Below, piece by piece: positions 1 through 10,389 of a stretch of 64,000 nucleotides of DNA. Source of the stretch: Sporopachydermia quercuum (taxonomy: Eukaryota; Ascomycota; Sporopachydermiomycetes; Sporopachydermiales; Sporopachydermiaceae); assembly GCA_001599295.1 (NCBI GenBank), contig BCGN01000006.1, forward strand, positions 434,001-498,000, read 5' to 3'. The stretch's first letter is position 1, and each line of letters opens with the position of its first letter. The notes beneath the pieces were generated by a model that searched no databases, was not told the origin of the DNA, and worked only from the letters and a program-made list of their open reading frames with translations. The position numbers and the translations under genes were made by a program.

Positions 1-2061
1 ATGAAAGAAGATCCGAAAGCAGTTGAAGGTGCTCTCAGATTCTTCAACAATTATATTGAGAACGACAATAACATGGGAATGGTCAAAGTAACTGGTGATA
101 GTACATTACCTACAAATGCTTCTTACACTATTCTCCAAAAAAAGAAGCCTGTAAACCATAACATAATTACCGCAACACCGATCACTCTCAATTCATCACC
201 TTCTTATCTTGCGGCACCTCAAACTGTTGAACTAAAGAGACCATCTGTCCCGGGTGACAGGTCTCAAAAAACATTCTCGCAATCATCTTTTTTGAATTCA
301 ACTGCACATACTATAAAATCTCCTGTTGATTTGACAGGTGCTTTTCCTTTCCTTACAAAGGCACCTTGCAAAGGTGGAAATGAAATGAAAAAAGTAACCA
401 GTTTAAATCCCGGACCAAGACCAGTAAATACGAAGAATCATAGCCAAAGTCCGTTAATGAGGCAGCATCCTAACCAGTTTGCTGACGAAAGGAAAAATAT
501 AGTAGCTGTTAGGCCGGCTCCTAGAGTACCTGATTTAGGTAAGTCAGCATTGCATCGGCAAGAGCACGGCACTTCCCCTATTAATAGATCGCAACAAAAT
601 CAACATATGCAGGAACAGAGGATCAATCAAACCACCTACGCTAATCAATACTCTGGTGTGTATAGCCAAACCGCTAAAAATCCAGAAAGTAATCAAACCC
701 AACATAAGGATCAATTGTCCTTAAAGATTTCAACAAATAATGATCAGCTATATTCTATGTCGAATCCTTACTTGAATTCCCCGTTCAATTCACCATCACC
801 TGGGGAGAGTAAACCTAGTTTTGAATCCTTCAATGGTAAGGAAAACGTTTACTTACAACGTGAGCCTACAAAACCTCTGCAACCTCTTCGTATTGCACCT
901 GCTGTGCCAGCTAGTCATTCGGTTACTCACCAAGGCTCGCCCAAAGAAGCATCACCTCTGGCTATTAGAAGGAATGATGCTGATAATGTCCCTTCTTATT
1001 CTCAGAATAATCAAACTCAAGCACTTAAAGTTCATACTGAAGTCAGCAGGACACCAGAAAATCAGACTAATAGAAAAGAAAGTAGTCGATCGGGGTCAAA
1101 TGATGCTAAAAATATGGCTAATCTACGTGCTTTAGTCAATAGGACTGTATTACCTCAAGATTTCTATCAGAGAAAGCAGAAAATTGGACAAGGTGCCTCT
1201 GGGTTAGTTTACGTGGCTGTGACGTTGAAACCTATTAGTATCAATAACACCAAATCTCATTTCAGAGTCGAGAAGCCTGTTGGATCAAAAGTGGCTATTA
1301 AACAAATGGACCTTAGCGCTCAGCCTCGCAAAGAACTTATAGTGAATGAAATTTCTGTAATGAAAGAAAGTCAGCATAAGAATATTGTCAATTTCTTGGA
1401 CTCATTTTTGGTACGAAATGAGAAAGAACTGTGGGTCATTATGGAATATATGGAAGGCGGGTCCTTGACAGATATCATTGAAAATAATCCACCATCTTCT
1501 ATCTCTGAAAGTCAAATGTCATATATCTGTAGAGAGACTGTTGAAGGATTGCGACATCTACATCATAACAATATTATTCATCGCGATATCAAATCCGATA
1601 ATGTTCTGTTAGACTCTAATGGAAATGTTAAGATAACAGATTTTGGTTTCTGCGCTAAATTAACAGGGCAAAGATCTAAGAGGGCTACAATGGTTGGAAC
1701 TCCTTACTGGATGGCACCTGAAGTTATTAGAAGGGACCAATATGATTCTAAAGTTGATGTTTGGTCTCTGGGCATTATGATTATAGAAATGATTCAATCT
1801 GAGCCTCCTTATCTCAACGAGGAACCTTTGAAGGCTTTATACATTATTGCAGCCAAAGGAACACCAAAGCTTGAAAAGCCAGAACTACTAAGTATGGCTC
1901 TAAAGTCGTTTTTGAGTATATGCTTGTGTGTTGATGTGAAATACAGAGCCTCAACTGATGATCTCATCAAACATGAGTTTTTGAGAAAAGCGTGTGATAG
2001 AAGACATTTGGCTCCACTTTTAGAGTGGAAGAATAGAAATGTTGACGACGACGACTTATAA
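1..2061 (+). CDS. CLA4: PAK-family protein kinase Cla4, 5' end cut by the window edge
   Basis: Cdc42-activated serine/threonine kinase of the Cla4/Skm1 branch, which acts in bud emergence, septin organisation and cytokinesis. The first visible residues (MKEDPKAVEGALRFF) look like the tail of a CRIB/PBD domain, so the ATG at base 1 is probably an internal Met; any PH domain and most of the CRIB lie outside the window. A Ser/Gln/Asn/Pro-rich linker covers about residues 30-385. The kinase domain (about 394-670) is complete: glycine loop GQGASG, VAIK lysine, HRDIKSDN catalytic loop, DFGF, activation segment TMVGTPYWMAPE and DVWSLG. The runs AIKQMDLS, PRKELIVNEI and FLSICLCVDV and the LLEWK tail are typical of Cla4 rather than Ste20. 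The Leu of DVWSLG is encoded by CTG. The stop is followed 170 bp later by the convergent GVP36 gene. Confidence 0.9.
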   Translation: MKEDPKAVEGALRFFNNYIENDNNMGMVKVTGDSTLPTNASYTILQKKKPVNHNIITATPITLNSSPSYLAAPQTVELKRPSVPGDRSQKTFSQSSFLNSTAHTIKSPVDLTGAFPFLTKAPCKGGNEMKKVTSLNPGPRPVNTKNHSQSPLMRQHPNQFADERKNIVAVRPAPRVPDLGKSALHRQEHGTSPINRSQQNQHMQEQRINQTTYANQYSGVYSQTAKNPESNQTQHKDQLSLKISTNNDQLYSMSNPYLNSPFNSPSPGESKPSFESFNGKENVYLQREPTKPLQPLRIAPAVPASHSVTHQGSPKEASPLAIRRNDADNVPSYSQNNQTQALKVHTEVSRTPENQTNRKESSRSGSNDAKNMANLRALVNRTVLPQDFYQRKQKIGQGASGLVYVAVTLKPISINNTKSHFRVEKPVGSKVAIKQMDLSAQPRKELIVNEISVMKESQHKNIVNFLDSFLVRNEKELWVIMEYMEGGSLTDIIENNPPSSISESQMSYICRETVEGLRHLHHNNIIHRDIKSDNVLLDSNGNVKITDFGFCAKLTGQRSKRATMVGTPYWMAPEVIRRDQYDSKVDVWSLGIMIIEMIQSEPPYLNEEPLKALYIIAAKGTPKLEKPELLSMALKSFLSICLCVDVKYRASTDDLIKHEFLRKACDRRHLAPLLEWKNRNVDDDDL

Positions 2062-2234
2062 TAATTTTATCTGGGTGTGAAAATATATATTTAATGATTT
2101 AATTGGGTTTTCTCTATACTCATCAACATTCTGTCGTAGGAGTTTAGTTATTATTATTTATAGTCTAGAAAGAAGAAAAAATCGGACACGAACTAAACCT
2201 TCTCAGAGAGAGCAATTGGAAACACTACACCAGA

Positions 2235-3461
2235 TTAGAGTAACTTTCCTAACTCTGCTTCTGCCTTCTCAATCTCTGCCAAAGCAGATTGATGGAATTT
2301 CTTCAGAATTCTAATGAAAGTAACTAACAAGTTGACTCCCTCCGCAGGCTCAATAAGTTTCTTCATTAAAGATGTAGCAGCAGCAGTGTGAGACACTAAT
2401 TCGTCTTCTGCTTCGTCAAGTTTAGGTTGAAACTCCTCAATATTTTCGGACTTTATTGACTTAGATTCAAATCTTAGGGCATCGAATGTGAGTCTTGAAT
2501 TCTCGACCTTCTTTCTTGCAATTGCTGCTTCATGAAAGGAGCCATCAAGAAGTTGGTGTAAAACATCATTGAACTCTGATTTTATAGAAGCATCTTGGGC
2601 CAATCTTGCGTTTCCAAGGTTTTCTTCAAGTTCGGCCAACACAGACAGTGCTTCAGCAAATGGAGATGGATCGGCCTCCTCTTTCTCTTTGTTGCCATTG
2701 ATAATCACTTCGGATGCCTTTGCGGATCTGCTGATAGCATGATTGAAAGTTTTGTGTTGAACATTAGATGGTGGAGCATTCAAAATTGCTTCAGCTTCAG
2801 ACGTTGTTGTTGCTAATGATAATCCTTGAACTTTCTCTGTCAAATTCTTGGAGAAGTCGGCCACAGACTCTCTCTGGCTTATTGTTAATGATGATTTCTT
2901 ACATAAAAATGTTCAAAACATCACATAAATAAATAAATAAAAGACAATAAAGATGACAGGTTGCTAACTTACAAGATTTGCTGGATAGTCGTAAGCCTCG
3001 TTCTCATAGTTTGAACTATATTGTATGTTAGTTGATAACTATCTTCCGGCGCTAGTCCCTGTACCGTTCGTATCTTCTCAAACAATCTGGTAACTAAGCA
3101 AAAACAAACAGTAACGACTGTTCACTTACGTGAGAGACAGAAGCTTTTTGTATACTGATCTCAAAGAATCGACCTCTCTTTCAAGATCAATGTATTCTTG
3201 AGGTAACTGGCTCTAGACATATGATATTATCGGTTAGTACTGATTCTCCTCTTGCCCTTTCTCTCTAAAGTTACAATAAAATCAACAACTTACAACATCA
3301 TCTGCGTTCCCTAATTTCTCCTGAATTAATCTTGAAGTTCTCTTAGCAAACGGAGTTACACTGGCTCCTAAGCCTTGGATTTCTTTGAATCCTTCATTTA
3401 AACCAGTTTGGAAATTATCAGCAATTGACTGAAGTGATTTGGGAAAGCTAAATGTTGACAT
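2235..3461 (-). CDS. GVP36: BAR-domain protein Gvp36, four exons
   Basis: BAR-domain protein of the Golgi and endocytic system; in yeast Gvp36 binds curved membranes and affects endocytosis and actin polarity. Spliced from exons 3461-3294, 3212-3130, 3015-2973 and 2873-2235, giving 310 aa (S. cerevisiae protein about 326). The introns are 81, 114 and 99 nt with GTAAGT donors. The first has a perfect TACTAAC branch site, the second CAACTAAC and the third a weaker ATTAAC. Joining the exons restores family blocks such as SQLPQEY, a short YDYP segment and LTEKVQGLSLATTTSEAEA, which fixes all junctions. The start is the first ATG, with a short amphipathic-looking N-terminus. Three introns is unusual, since the S. 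cerevisiae gene has none as far as I know. The protein is mostly helical and rich in Glu, Lys and Ala, as expected for BAR coiled coils. Confidence 0.88.
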
Positions 3462-4198
3462 GTTTCTAGCGTACTTTTTCTTTCAAATTACAATTAATTT
3501 TTCACAGTATTATGGTTCTATCAAATGAGAGAGAAACCTATATCAGTATAATATTCATTGTTTATATTCTCTTTGTCATTTTGTTATTTCATCTTCTCAA
3601 CATCCATAACATACATGCTTCCTTTTCCTCCTTCTCCTTATCTCGGATTTTAATTGAGACGGTCTGAATTTTACCTGCTCAGCAACATCTTGAATTCTCA
3701 GGGCCTTCTGCTGTAGTACGAAGAAAAAGGAGCCCCCGTGAAGGGTCTGTCTTGTTCTGCCACTTTTCTATGCACTAATGAACTAGAGATGAGATGTACT
3801 TCCAAAAAACCATCATGTGCCTCTCTGGGTGTTGTAGTTTGACGACTAGTACAATTTGTCTTCCAAATACTTAAAATTGAAGTTATATGTATGAATGAAC
3901 ATTTTGGGCTTATCTAAAAACCTACCTAAAAAGAAAGAGTGCAGGAGTCTGAATTACAGAAAATTTGATATTAATTAAATAAATGCACATGATAATTCAT
4001 TAAATCTATAAAAGCCAAAAGAAAAATTTAATAAAAGAATAACACCGTCGAACAAAATTAATGCAACATAATAAGGATATTAATTGATTGGCAACTTGAA
4101 TTAGGGATGATGAAAAAATATTAATGAAAGTTGCTTGAATGCAAAGGAAAGCTGATAAGACTTATTTATTATGTCCTAACTTTTGCTAATAGATGCAA
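3462..4198. other. Intergenic region, GVP36 promoter and TPO1-like 3' flank
   Basis: About 740 bp between the start of GVP36 and the end of the TPO1-like gene, both on the minus strand, so it should hold the GVP36 promoter. A GC-richer patch at about 3680-3790 is open in two frames on the minus strand for roughly 30 codons, but I recognise no product. The rest is AT-rich and shows nothing further. Confidence 0.4.
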
Positions 4199-6028
4199 CT
4201 AATCTGCATATTCATCTTTGGACAATTTGGCTCTGATATGAGGACCATATCTGTAGAAAGCAAATGGAATCAATACCATAGCCAAAGAGACGAAGGCTAA
4301 GAACCAACTTGCCCACTGTTTGCCCATTGCATGATACATTTGGGTCGTAAACAAAGGGAAAGCGGCACCACCAGCTGAACGAACAAAAACTTTAGCGGCT
4401 AAAGCAGAAGCAGCAAACTTAGCATAGGCATCAATAATATAGTTATTTACCGAGTAGTAAACCATAACCATACCATAACCGAAAGAAAGTCCAGCAGATG
4501 CAGGTCCGACCCAGATGATGTGCTTGTATGAGGTTGCACCTAAAATAAACAAGGCAATTGGAATGAAAGGAGCACCGATCATGGCACCAATCAAACGGTC
4601 TTCAGGAATAGGCTTTCTTCTCTTACATAAAAGAGCGTACTTCCTTTCGACAATTGGTGTAGTGCACAGAGCAAACATGGCACCAATCAAAATAGGAATA
4701 AACATTAACCCGATTATACCGTCATTGTATCCATAAAGTTCACCGAAAATAACTGGATATGCAAAGAAGAAAGCATATAACAAAGAGTAAATTAGAACCA
4801 CATAAAAGTTCATTAGATCTAACACAGGTTCTGTGGCAATCAAGTACAAAGGTCTAATCAAAACAGATTGTAACAACTCTTTGAATGATAGCTTCTTCGC
4901 TTCTTGTTCTGTCATGATCTTTTCATTACCTGTTTCTTTTCTCAATCTCTTGGCTCTCTTCTTCAAAATAACTGGAGCGTAAGTTTCGGGAATTAAACTA
5001 ACTAAAATCGTAATAACACCAGCAAATGCCATGTTAACCCAGAAAAATAAATCTAAACGACCTGAACCGATATTAATCCAACCGCAAACAATTGGTCCTA
5101 CAACTGGACCACAATAAGGAGCTGCTGCAAAGAAAGCAATGGCCAGACCACGCTCTTCTTTCGAGAAAATATCAGCAATTGTACCACCGACCAAACTAAG
5201 ACCTGAACTGGCGAAAACACCGCATAAGAAACGTGAAACCAAAAGGCCACCAATGTTTGGTGATAGAGCGCATGGAATGTTAAAAATTGTGTATAACGAC
5301 AAAGAAATGATATAAACAGGACGTCTACCAACTTGCTCTGAAAGGGGTGACCACACAAGAGGACCAACAGCAAAGCCTAAGACCATCAAAGAGCATGTTA
5401 GAATGGCAACTTCCAACGATACATTGTATTTTTCAGAAATCAAACCTAGACCACCAGTTACATTGGATGATCCAAATGCAACAGCAACTACTAGCATTGA
5501 AACAACACCAGTATAATACCACTTCAGCGTTGTTGACCAATTTTGTGGATTCTCTGGATCTTTCAGAAGGAATGTAACAAATTCAACTTCATTGTCTATT
5601 GGTTTCTGTTCACCTTGTTCTGCTGCTGGAACTGGTTTACCAGTTACCACTCTTCTGATTGAGCTTGTACGACCAAGAGACCTTAATGTTGCAACCGGAA
5701 CTAAACCTGTTTCAGTTTCTAATGTATATTCTTCTGGGAATAATGGATCTTGCACCATAGTGGGAGCAGAAAGGTCTGGTAAAGGCCTTTTTTGACTTAC
5801 ACCTGCGCTTTGTAATGTTTTCACAGTTTCTGCTGGTCTTAAAGAACTCATTCCGCTATAATTACTGTAGATACTCTGTAATTCATTTCCCCTGAATGCG
5901 TTCACATCGTCGGCTGTATCTGATGGTAAAAGTTCTTGAGGGTTGAAATCGTCTGGGCGTTGGAGCTTTTCTTGCTCAACCTCATCGCCGATTGAGGCTC
6001 TTTCTGTCGAAGAGTCACTATCTGACAT
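4199..6028 (-). CDS. TPO1: Tpo1-like polyamine/drug:H+ antiporter (MFS, DHA1 family)
   Basis: Major facilitator transporter of the DHA1 group, closest by eye to Tpo1, which exports spermine, spermidine and drugs at the plasma membrane. The protein is 609 aa with a cytosolic acidic and Ser-rich N-terminus of about 165 residues. Two blocks of six membrane helices follow, split by a basic loop around residues 350-385. Family marks are DPENPQNWS just before helix 1, WSPLSEQVGRRPVYI (the MFS loop 2-3 motif), GGTIADIFSKEERG and LIPETYAP at the end of helix 6. The open frame is intact. The Tpo1 label rests on overall similarity; Tpo2, Tpo3 or another DHA1 member is possible. A TATA box lies about 220 bp upstream. 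Confidence 0.82.
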   Translation of the reverse strand: MSDSDSSTERASIGDEVEQEKLQRPDDFNPQELLPSDTADDVNAFRGNELQSIYSNYSGMSSLRPAETVKTLQSAGVSQKRPLPDLSAPTMVQDPLFPEEYTLETETGLVPVATLRSLGRTSSIRRVVTGKPVPAAEQGEQKPIDNEVEFVTFLLKDPENPQNWSTTLKWYYTGVVSMLVVAVAFGSSNVTGGLGLISEKYNVSLEVAILTCSLMVLGFAVGPLVWSPLSEQVGRRPVYIISLSLYTIFNIPCALSPNIGGLLVSRFLCGVFASSGLSLVGGTIADIFSKEERGLAIAFFAAAPYCGPVVGPIVCGWINIGSGRLDLFFWVNMAFAGVITILVSLIPETYAPVILKKRAKRLRKETGNEKIMTEQEAKKLSFKELLQSVLIRPLYLIATEPVLDLMNFYVVLIYSLLYAFFFAYPVIFGELYGYNDGIIGLMFIPILIGAMFALCTTPIVERKYALLCKRRKPIPEDRLIGAMIGAPFIPIALFILGATSYKHIIWVGPASAGLSFGYGMVMVYYSVNNYIIDAYAKFAASALAAKVFVRSAGGAAFPLFTTQMYHAMGKQWASWFLAFVSLAMVLIPFAFYRYGPHIRAKLSKDEYAD

Positions 6029-6244
6029 GGTTGTGAATTATTTATAAAATTTAATTTTGGAATTCTTTTGTTCTCACCACTTCTAATATAATTATAAATG
6101 GTTATATTTCTTGTTGTATGTACGTTTGTAGTTTTTTCAATAAGTAATTGTATGTAGTTTTCACAACACCTGGTACTTTCTAATAAATCAGAACTAATAA
6201 TGTGTTTTCTATTGTCAACACCTAGTATTAATGGCGGGGCCCTC

Positions 6245-6252
6245 TTTATATA
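6245..6252 (-). promoter_or_regulatory. TATA box of the TPO1-like gene
   Basis: The minus strand reads TATATAAA, followed by a GC-rich stretch (AGAGGGCCCCGCC). It lies about 217 bp upstream of the start codon, a normal yeast distance. A TATA box fits a stress-responsive transporter gene. Confidence 0.5.
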
Positions 6253-7518
6253 TGCAATTTGACTATTTCAAATATTAAACCCTTGTGAGTGCTATTCTTA
6301 AAGTTTGACCAAGAAGGTCATTAAGGTATGGTCAAATTCTTGATTTTGTAACCGAGAATGTTAATAATTTTTCTTACTTCATCGCTTTCAAATTGATTTT
6401 CTGAATTGTACGCAAGATATTTTCAGATTGCTAAATTTATTTTCGGATGGAAGAGAGATTTTTCCAGATTTTGAACTTTATTGCTATGGTAAATCTTTAG
6501 AGTTGGCATGAGATTCTGCGTAAGTTCAGTGACTATGTGTACTAAAGTTTGTATTTAGCTACTTTTTCGAAGCTTAGAATCTAAAGTTAAATAGTTAAAT
6601 ATAGCGGGACAGGGTTTAGAGATGTTGCGAGTCTAATAAGGTGGATGTTAGATGCCGACATATTGTAAAATAATAAACGCTAGAATTAATCAATGTTGGT
6701 GGTTTCGGTTATTTATAGTATTTGTTTCACTGAAAATACTCGCATAAGTAACCTCAAGTTCAAGTAAGGTTCAATAGGCATAATCAACTCTCTTCAATTG
6801 ACTTTCCCTCTTCTATGCCATTTGATTTTCCACAGTGAAAGGTGTTTTTAAACATTGTCATGAAATTAATTCCTAAAACTTTCTGTATTCCTTCTTTTTC
6901 TTTCCAGTTGTGTAGATCTCCCAAACATAGCCGCACGGTTGACTTACATCTCCCATAGAAAGTTGGTTCTCAGGGCTTACCTGACGAACTTACTGCGACC
7001 GAACTTTGAGAACAGAGATAATCCATTGAATTGCTGATTCTATTAGGAGCACCATTATCTCATCCTANCGGCACCTTGTTTTCGATATAAAGGTTGTGAG
7101 TTCGATTTTTCACGTTTCAATGGCATTCATTGATTCATGTTTAACTTGGACTATTAATNTTGCTTCGTTGTGTGTTAAAACCAAAGTCCATATCCTACCA
7201 ATTTTCTGAGAGCTGGTGGAACTATGATTGTAATTACTTGCAACGGTTCCCAATTGTCTGTCGGCTGTTAGGCTTCTAGTAATCTAGCTTCTATTCTTGG
7301 CTCTTGGCCACTTAGGTTCCGTGGAGATCCGAAAATGACTTATACCAGATTGAATAAAGTTCACCATGAGCCACCACATAAGCTTTTTTTTCGATTCCGT
7401 ATAAGAACTCATAAAAAGAAATTTGCGCGGGCCGAATTTTCATACTCAATTGATAGAATAAAATTTGTAGAGTATATTCTTCATTCATTCCTTATTGTGG
7501 ATGGAAAAAAGTAAAAAC

Positions 7519-7540
7519 AAAAAAAAAAAAAAAAAAAAAA
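7519..7540. repeat. Poly(A) tract of 22 bases
   Basis: An uninterrupted run of 22 A on the plus strand inside an A-rich 40-bp stretch (about 7501-7555). It may be a nucleosome-depleting element or a simple expansion. No retrocopied gene is visible upstream of it. Confidence 0.85.
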
Positions 7541-8949
7541 GAAAAGACAAAAAGTGTGTCTTCCGTATGTAACTTTTTGAAGTGATGTCTATTTACTAAA
7601 CTGATCTATAGGTACGACGACGGACAGTAAAGGTTTGGGGAGAATGCTTTAAAGGGGTGCATCAGATAAGGAGTAGAATGGGTTCGGTAGATTATATTGT
7701 AAAAACAATATATTAGACCTACATACTAGAGTCCATATAGAACATCCTGGTTAAATTCCTGGTTATTTGTTCCTTTCTTGGTCTCAGGGGTTAATTTTGC
7801 AACGATATTGACTCCAGTAAGGGGTTCATACGATAAGGAAGAGTTCAAGCGGATTGATTNCTGTAATTTGCGGATTCAACGATCTGCAAGACTATAGCGA
7901 TCGTAAACCCTGATTTTATATTCAAGCCTATTGAACTAACGTCATTGCCCGTTGTCAATTGAGTTTTAATATGGAGGTTTCAAGGTAACTCTGTTTATCA
8001 TAGACGATTCAGTTGAAATCCTTTTAGTCCTCCCTCAATTGCCTCCAACTTTGTATTTAATTGCTCTGTTCATTTGCTCTGATTAGAGTTCTTCTTAACT
8101 CAACATTATATTTATATATACATATATTCGACAATCAGCTCCTGTTCTATGTTGTTAAAGCAAACGTTATATGATCTTACATAGATGATATTTCGATTTC
8201 ATTAAGAAGGAAGTGGTATGCTCTCTTGGTTCCATTCCTGGGTCCATTGTTGGTGTTTTTGAGATATTCTCATGATGTCGGAAGTAAGTTCCATTTTCGC
8301 CTAATATTGTCAATCATTAGGAGTTATTGTACTTGGTTTATTGAAATAATGTCCTTTGTTTGTCTGATCTCATCTGGGCAGTTTAACTGCTTGTCTATAA
8401 CTACCCGCAATCAATTTGCAATTGACTTCGTCGATTGACTTCAGTTCCAGTCTTGCAACAATTTGTTTTCTTGCTTTGCATGTGAAAATACTCCTTTGAA
8501 TACATAATACCTTATATTATCAAGCCTTACTTTTGCCGCCAGTGAAGTACAGCCTATATATTTTCAACTTTCACCTCAGCAATTCACCCAGCAAGTCTTT
8601 CATTCACTTCTACCTCCGTCCAAGGTCATTGTTATTATTGGGAGCAGCATGATTTAAGCTTTGCTACTTTCCCTGCATTGAGGATAAAGTTTATTTGTAC
8701 TCAACCCCAAGGTGAAATTGACTAACTTATGAAGTTACCATATCGGTCCTTGGTCTTTATCCATCTATTCATTTTACTCAACTATTTCGTATTTGGTCCT
8801 TTAAAATTCTGTTCCTGAAAAAAATGGCTCTTAGCGGATCATGTTGCTCGTGAGAGAAATATATGATTCTTTTCTTTATCACTTTGACATCACTCTGACA
8901 TATTGCTCTCTACTTGGTTTCAATGTGAAAGCTTACTCTCTCTATGTAT

Positions 8950-8968
8950 TGCAGGGGGAGCCCCTGCA
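8950..8968. other. Perfect GC-rich hairpin in a gene desert
   Basis: TGCAGGGG is followed by GAG and then CCCCTGCA: an 8-bp perfect stem with a 3-nt loop, six GC pairs in an otherwise AT-rich region. GAGATTTTTTCTG follows on the plus strand. It could be part of an RNA fold or a protein site; no gene starts or ends nearby. Confidence 0.7.
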
Positions 8969-10389
8969 GAGATTTTTTCTGTCCTTTTCAAGTTCTCAAA
9001 ACAAGGTATTCAGGCTCTTTTTTAGACAAACTCAGCCTTACCTGGCAGTTTTTTTGTCTATTTTTGTTGGTACGGTATTTTATCGACAGGTGCTCGTATT
9101 CCCAAAGCATGCCCACATTTTGGAGGCTCTGCCAAAGTTAACTTTTCTAGCATTGGGTCCCAGTTCACGGCTGCTTTACCTGACGTCAATTATTTGTTCA
9201 AGGACCCTTCCTGTAGTTAACCCGGTGATAATATGATCAACATGAGAACTGAGAAGATACACTTTTATGTTTCCTACGATGTGGCAATTTCTAACGACTA
9301 CTAGCTGTATTGTTTCAAGTAGGTCACTTTTGTCTACTCGGCTACCCAGCGGTTTCTCCACGGCATGTTCCTGATTGTAGGCTCTCCGTTTGAATCTAGT
9401 AGACCTTTTCGAATTTAGACCTCCTGAAACTATATGCACATATATGTATTGAGTATATAGTAGTGCTTTGTTTTCTTGTGTGTCCGTCCAACAACAAATG
9501 ATATAGATATTTATCTTCTGTCTTCAAGCAATTTGCTTTGATTCATCCTTCCTAACCAACCATAGGTATTGTCGAACAATTATTGACCATATAAATATAT
9601 ATAGTATGAAGTTTGCTTCCCAGAGGCTCCCATTCAAATCTGCTCCCCCTGTACATAACTGGAAATCATGATCACCTAAATTGGAGAGAACCTGTGCATA
9701 TGTTCTGCATGTAATTTTATTCTTATTTTCACAATTTGAAACGGAATTTGTATCAAGTGTGTGAACTGCACTATCTATCTGCTAAAGAACATAGTGAAAG
9801 GATAATTACCTCTCTTCTTTATTGCTTTTTAATTTTGGCTATTAGTATGATATAATTTACTAATCCTTCTCTAAGGCTACAAAAAGAGCACAAATGCTTC
9901 TCCTGCATATTTAGATGTTCCTGCAGCTTTTATGTATGCTGGTCGAAACTTTTCTCCTAGTCTNTCTCCAACCAAAAAAGTATAGCATATGTATGCAATG
10001 TACTATAATCTGGAACCAGATTACTCCCTGACTCAATTAAAAGCTTGTTGTAGCAACAAAATTTAGAAATTCATCAATATTAGTAATTGATTTTGCTCTT
10101 GGGACTCAAAAAACAAAGTTGCAGAAAGATTGACGAGATCTGGAGTTTTTTTTTTTCCCACTTAGCATCAACAGAATATACTAATACCTAGATACATATA
10201 TACTTGAATTGTCAAAGCCCTTTATCTGCATCACGCAGTCTCTATACTTAACGAATAATAAAGCTGTTCAACAAGGGCAATCAGACATCTGTCTGTCGTT
10301 AGTTGGGTTTTCATTTCACTTTTTTTTTTTTTTGAACACCAGATCGAACCAAGAATCAATTGCTCACGTCACAATCTTCAATCATCACT

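Larger units (their letters stand above)
6029..10389. other. 4.3-kb gene-poor region
   Basis: The longest stretch without a recognisable gene in the window. It separates the divergent TPO1-like and epsin-like genes. Open frames are short (longest about 130 codons near 8841-9236) and resemble nothing I know. Contents I can point to are a 22-base A run (7519-7540), a perfect GC-rich hairpin (8950-8968), a weak tRNA-like patch near 7045-7115 and four isolated N bases. I see no tRNA, snRNA, RNase P or SRP RNA signature. It could hold long promoters, a noncoding RNA or a replication or centromere function, but nothing in the sequence decides this. Confidence 0.45.

Noticed and set aside
3676-3800. 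Possible small exon on the minus strand with TLHGGSFFF and LQQKALRIQDVAEQ before a GTAAAA donor
   Set aside because: Open in two frames, no recognisable family, no start or partner exon. Not strong enough to call a gene.
7045-7115. tRNA-like stretch (GGTTGTGAGTTCGATTTTTCAC with a possible ACCTT/AAGGT stem before it)
   Set aside because: No proper A-box or D-arm, a 12-nt anticodon loop, almost no variable loop and no pairing acceptor stem. At best a decayed tRNA fossil; most likely chance.
8226-8438. 70-codon open frame containing an internal GTAAGT donor-like site
   Set aside because: No matching second exon or family resemblance was found.
8841-9236. 131-codon open frame in the first desert
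   Set aside because: Composition is that of translated AT/T-rich DNA, no motif is recognisable, and it spans the GC-rich hairpin.
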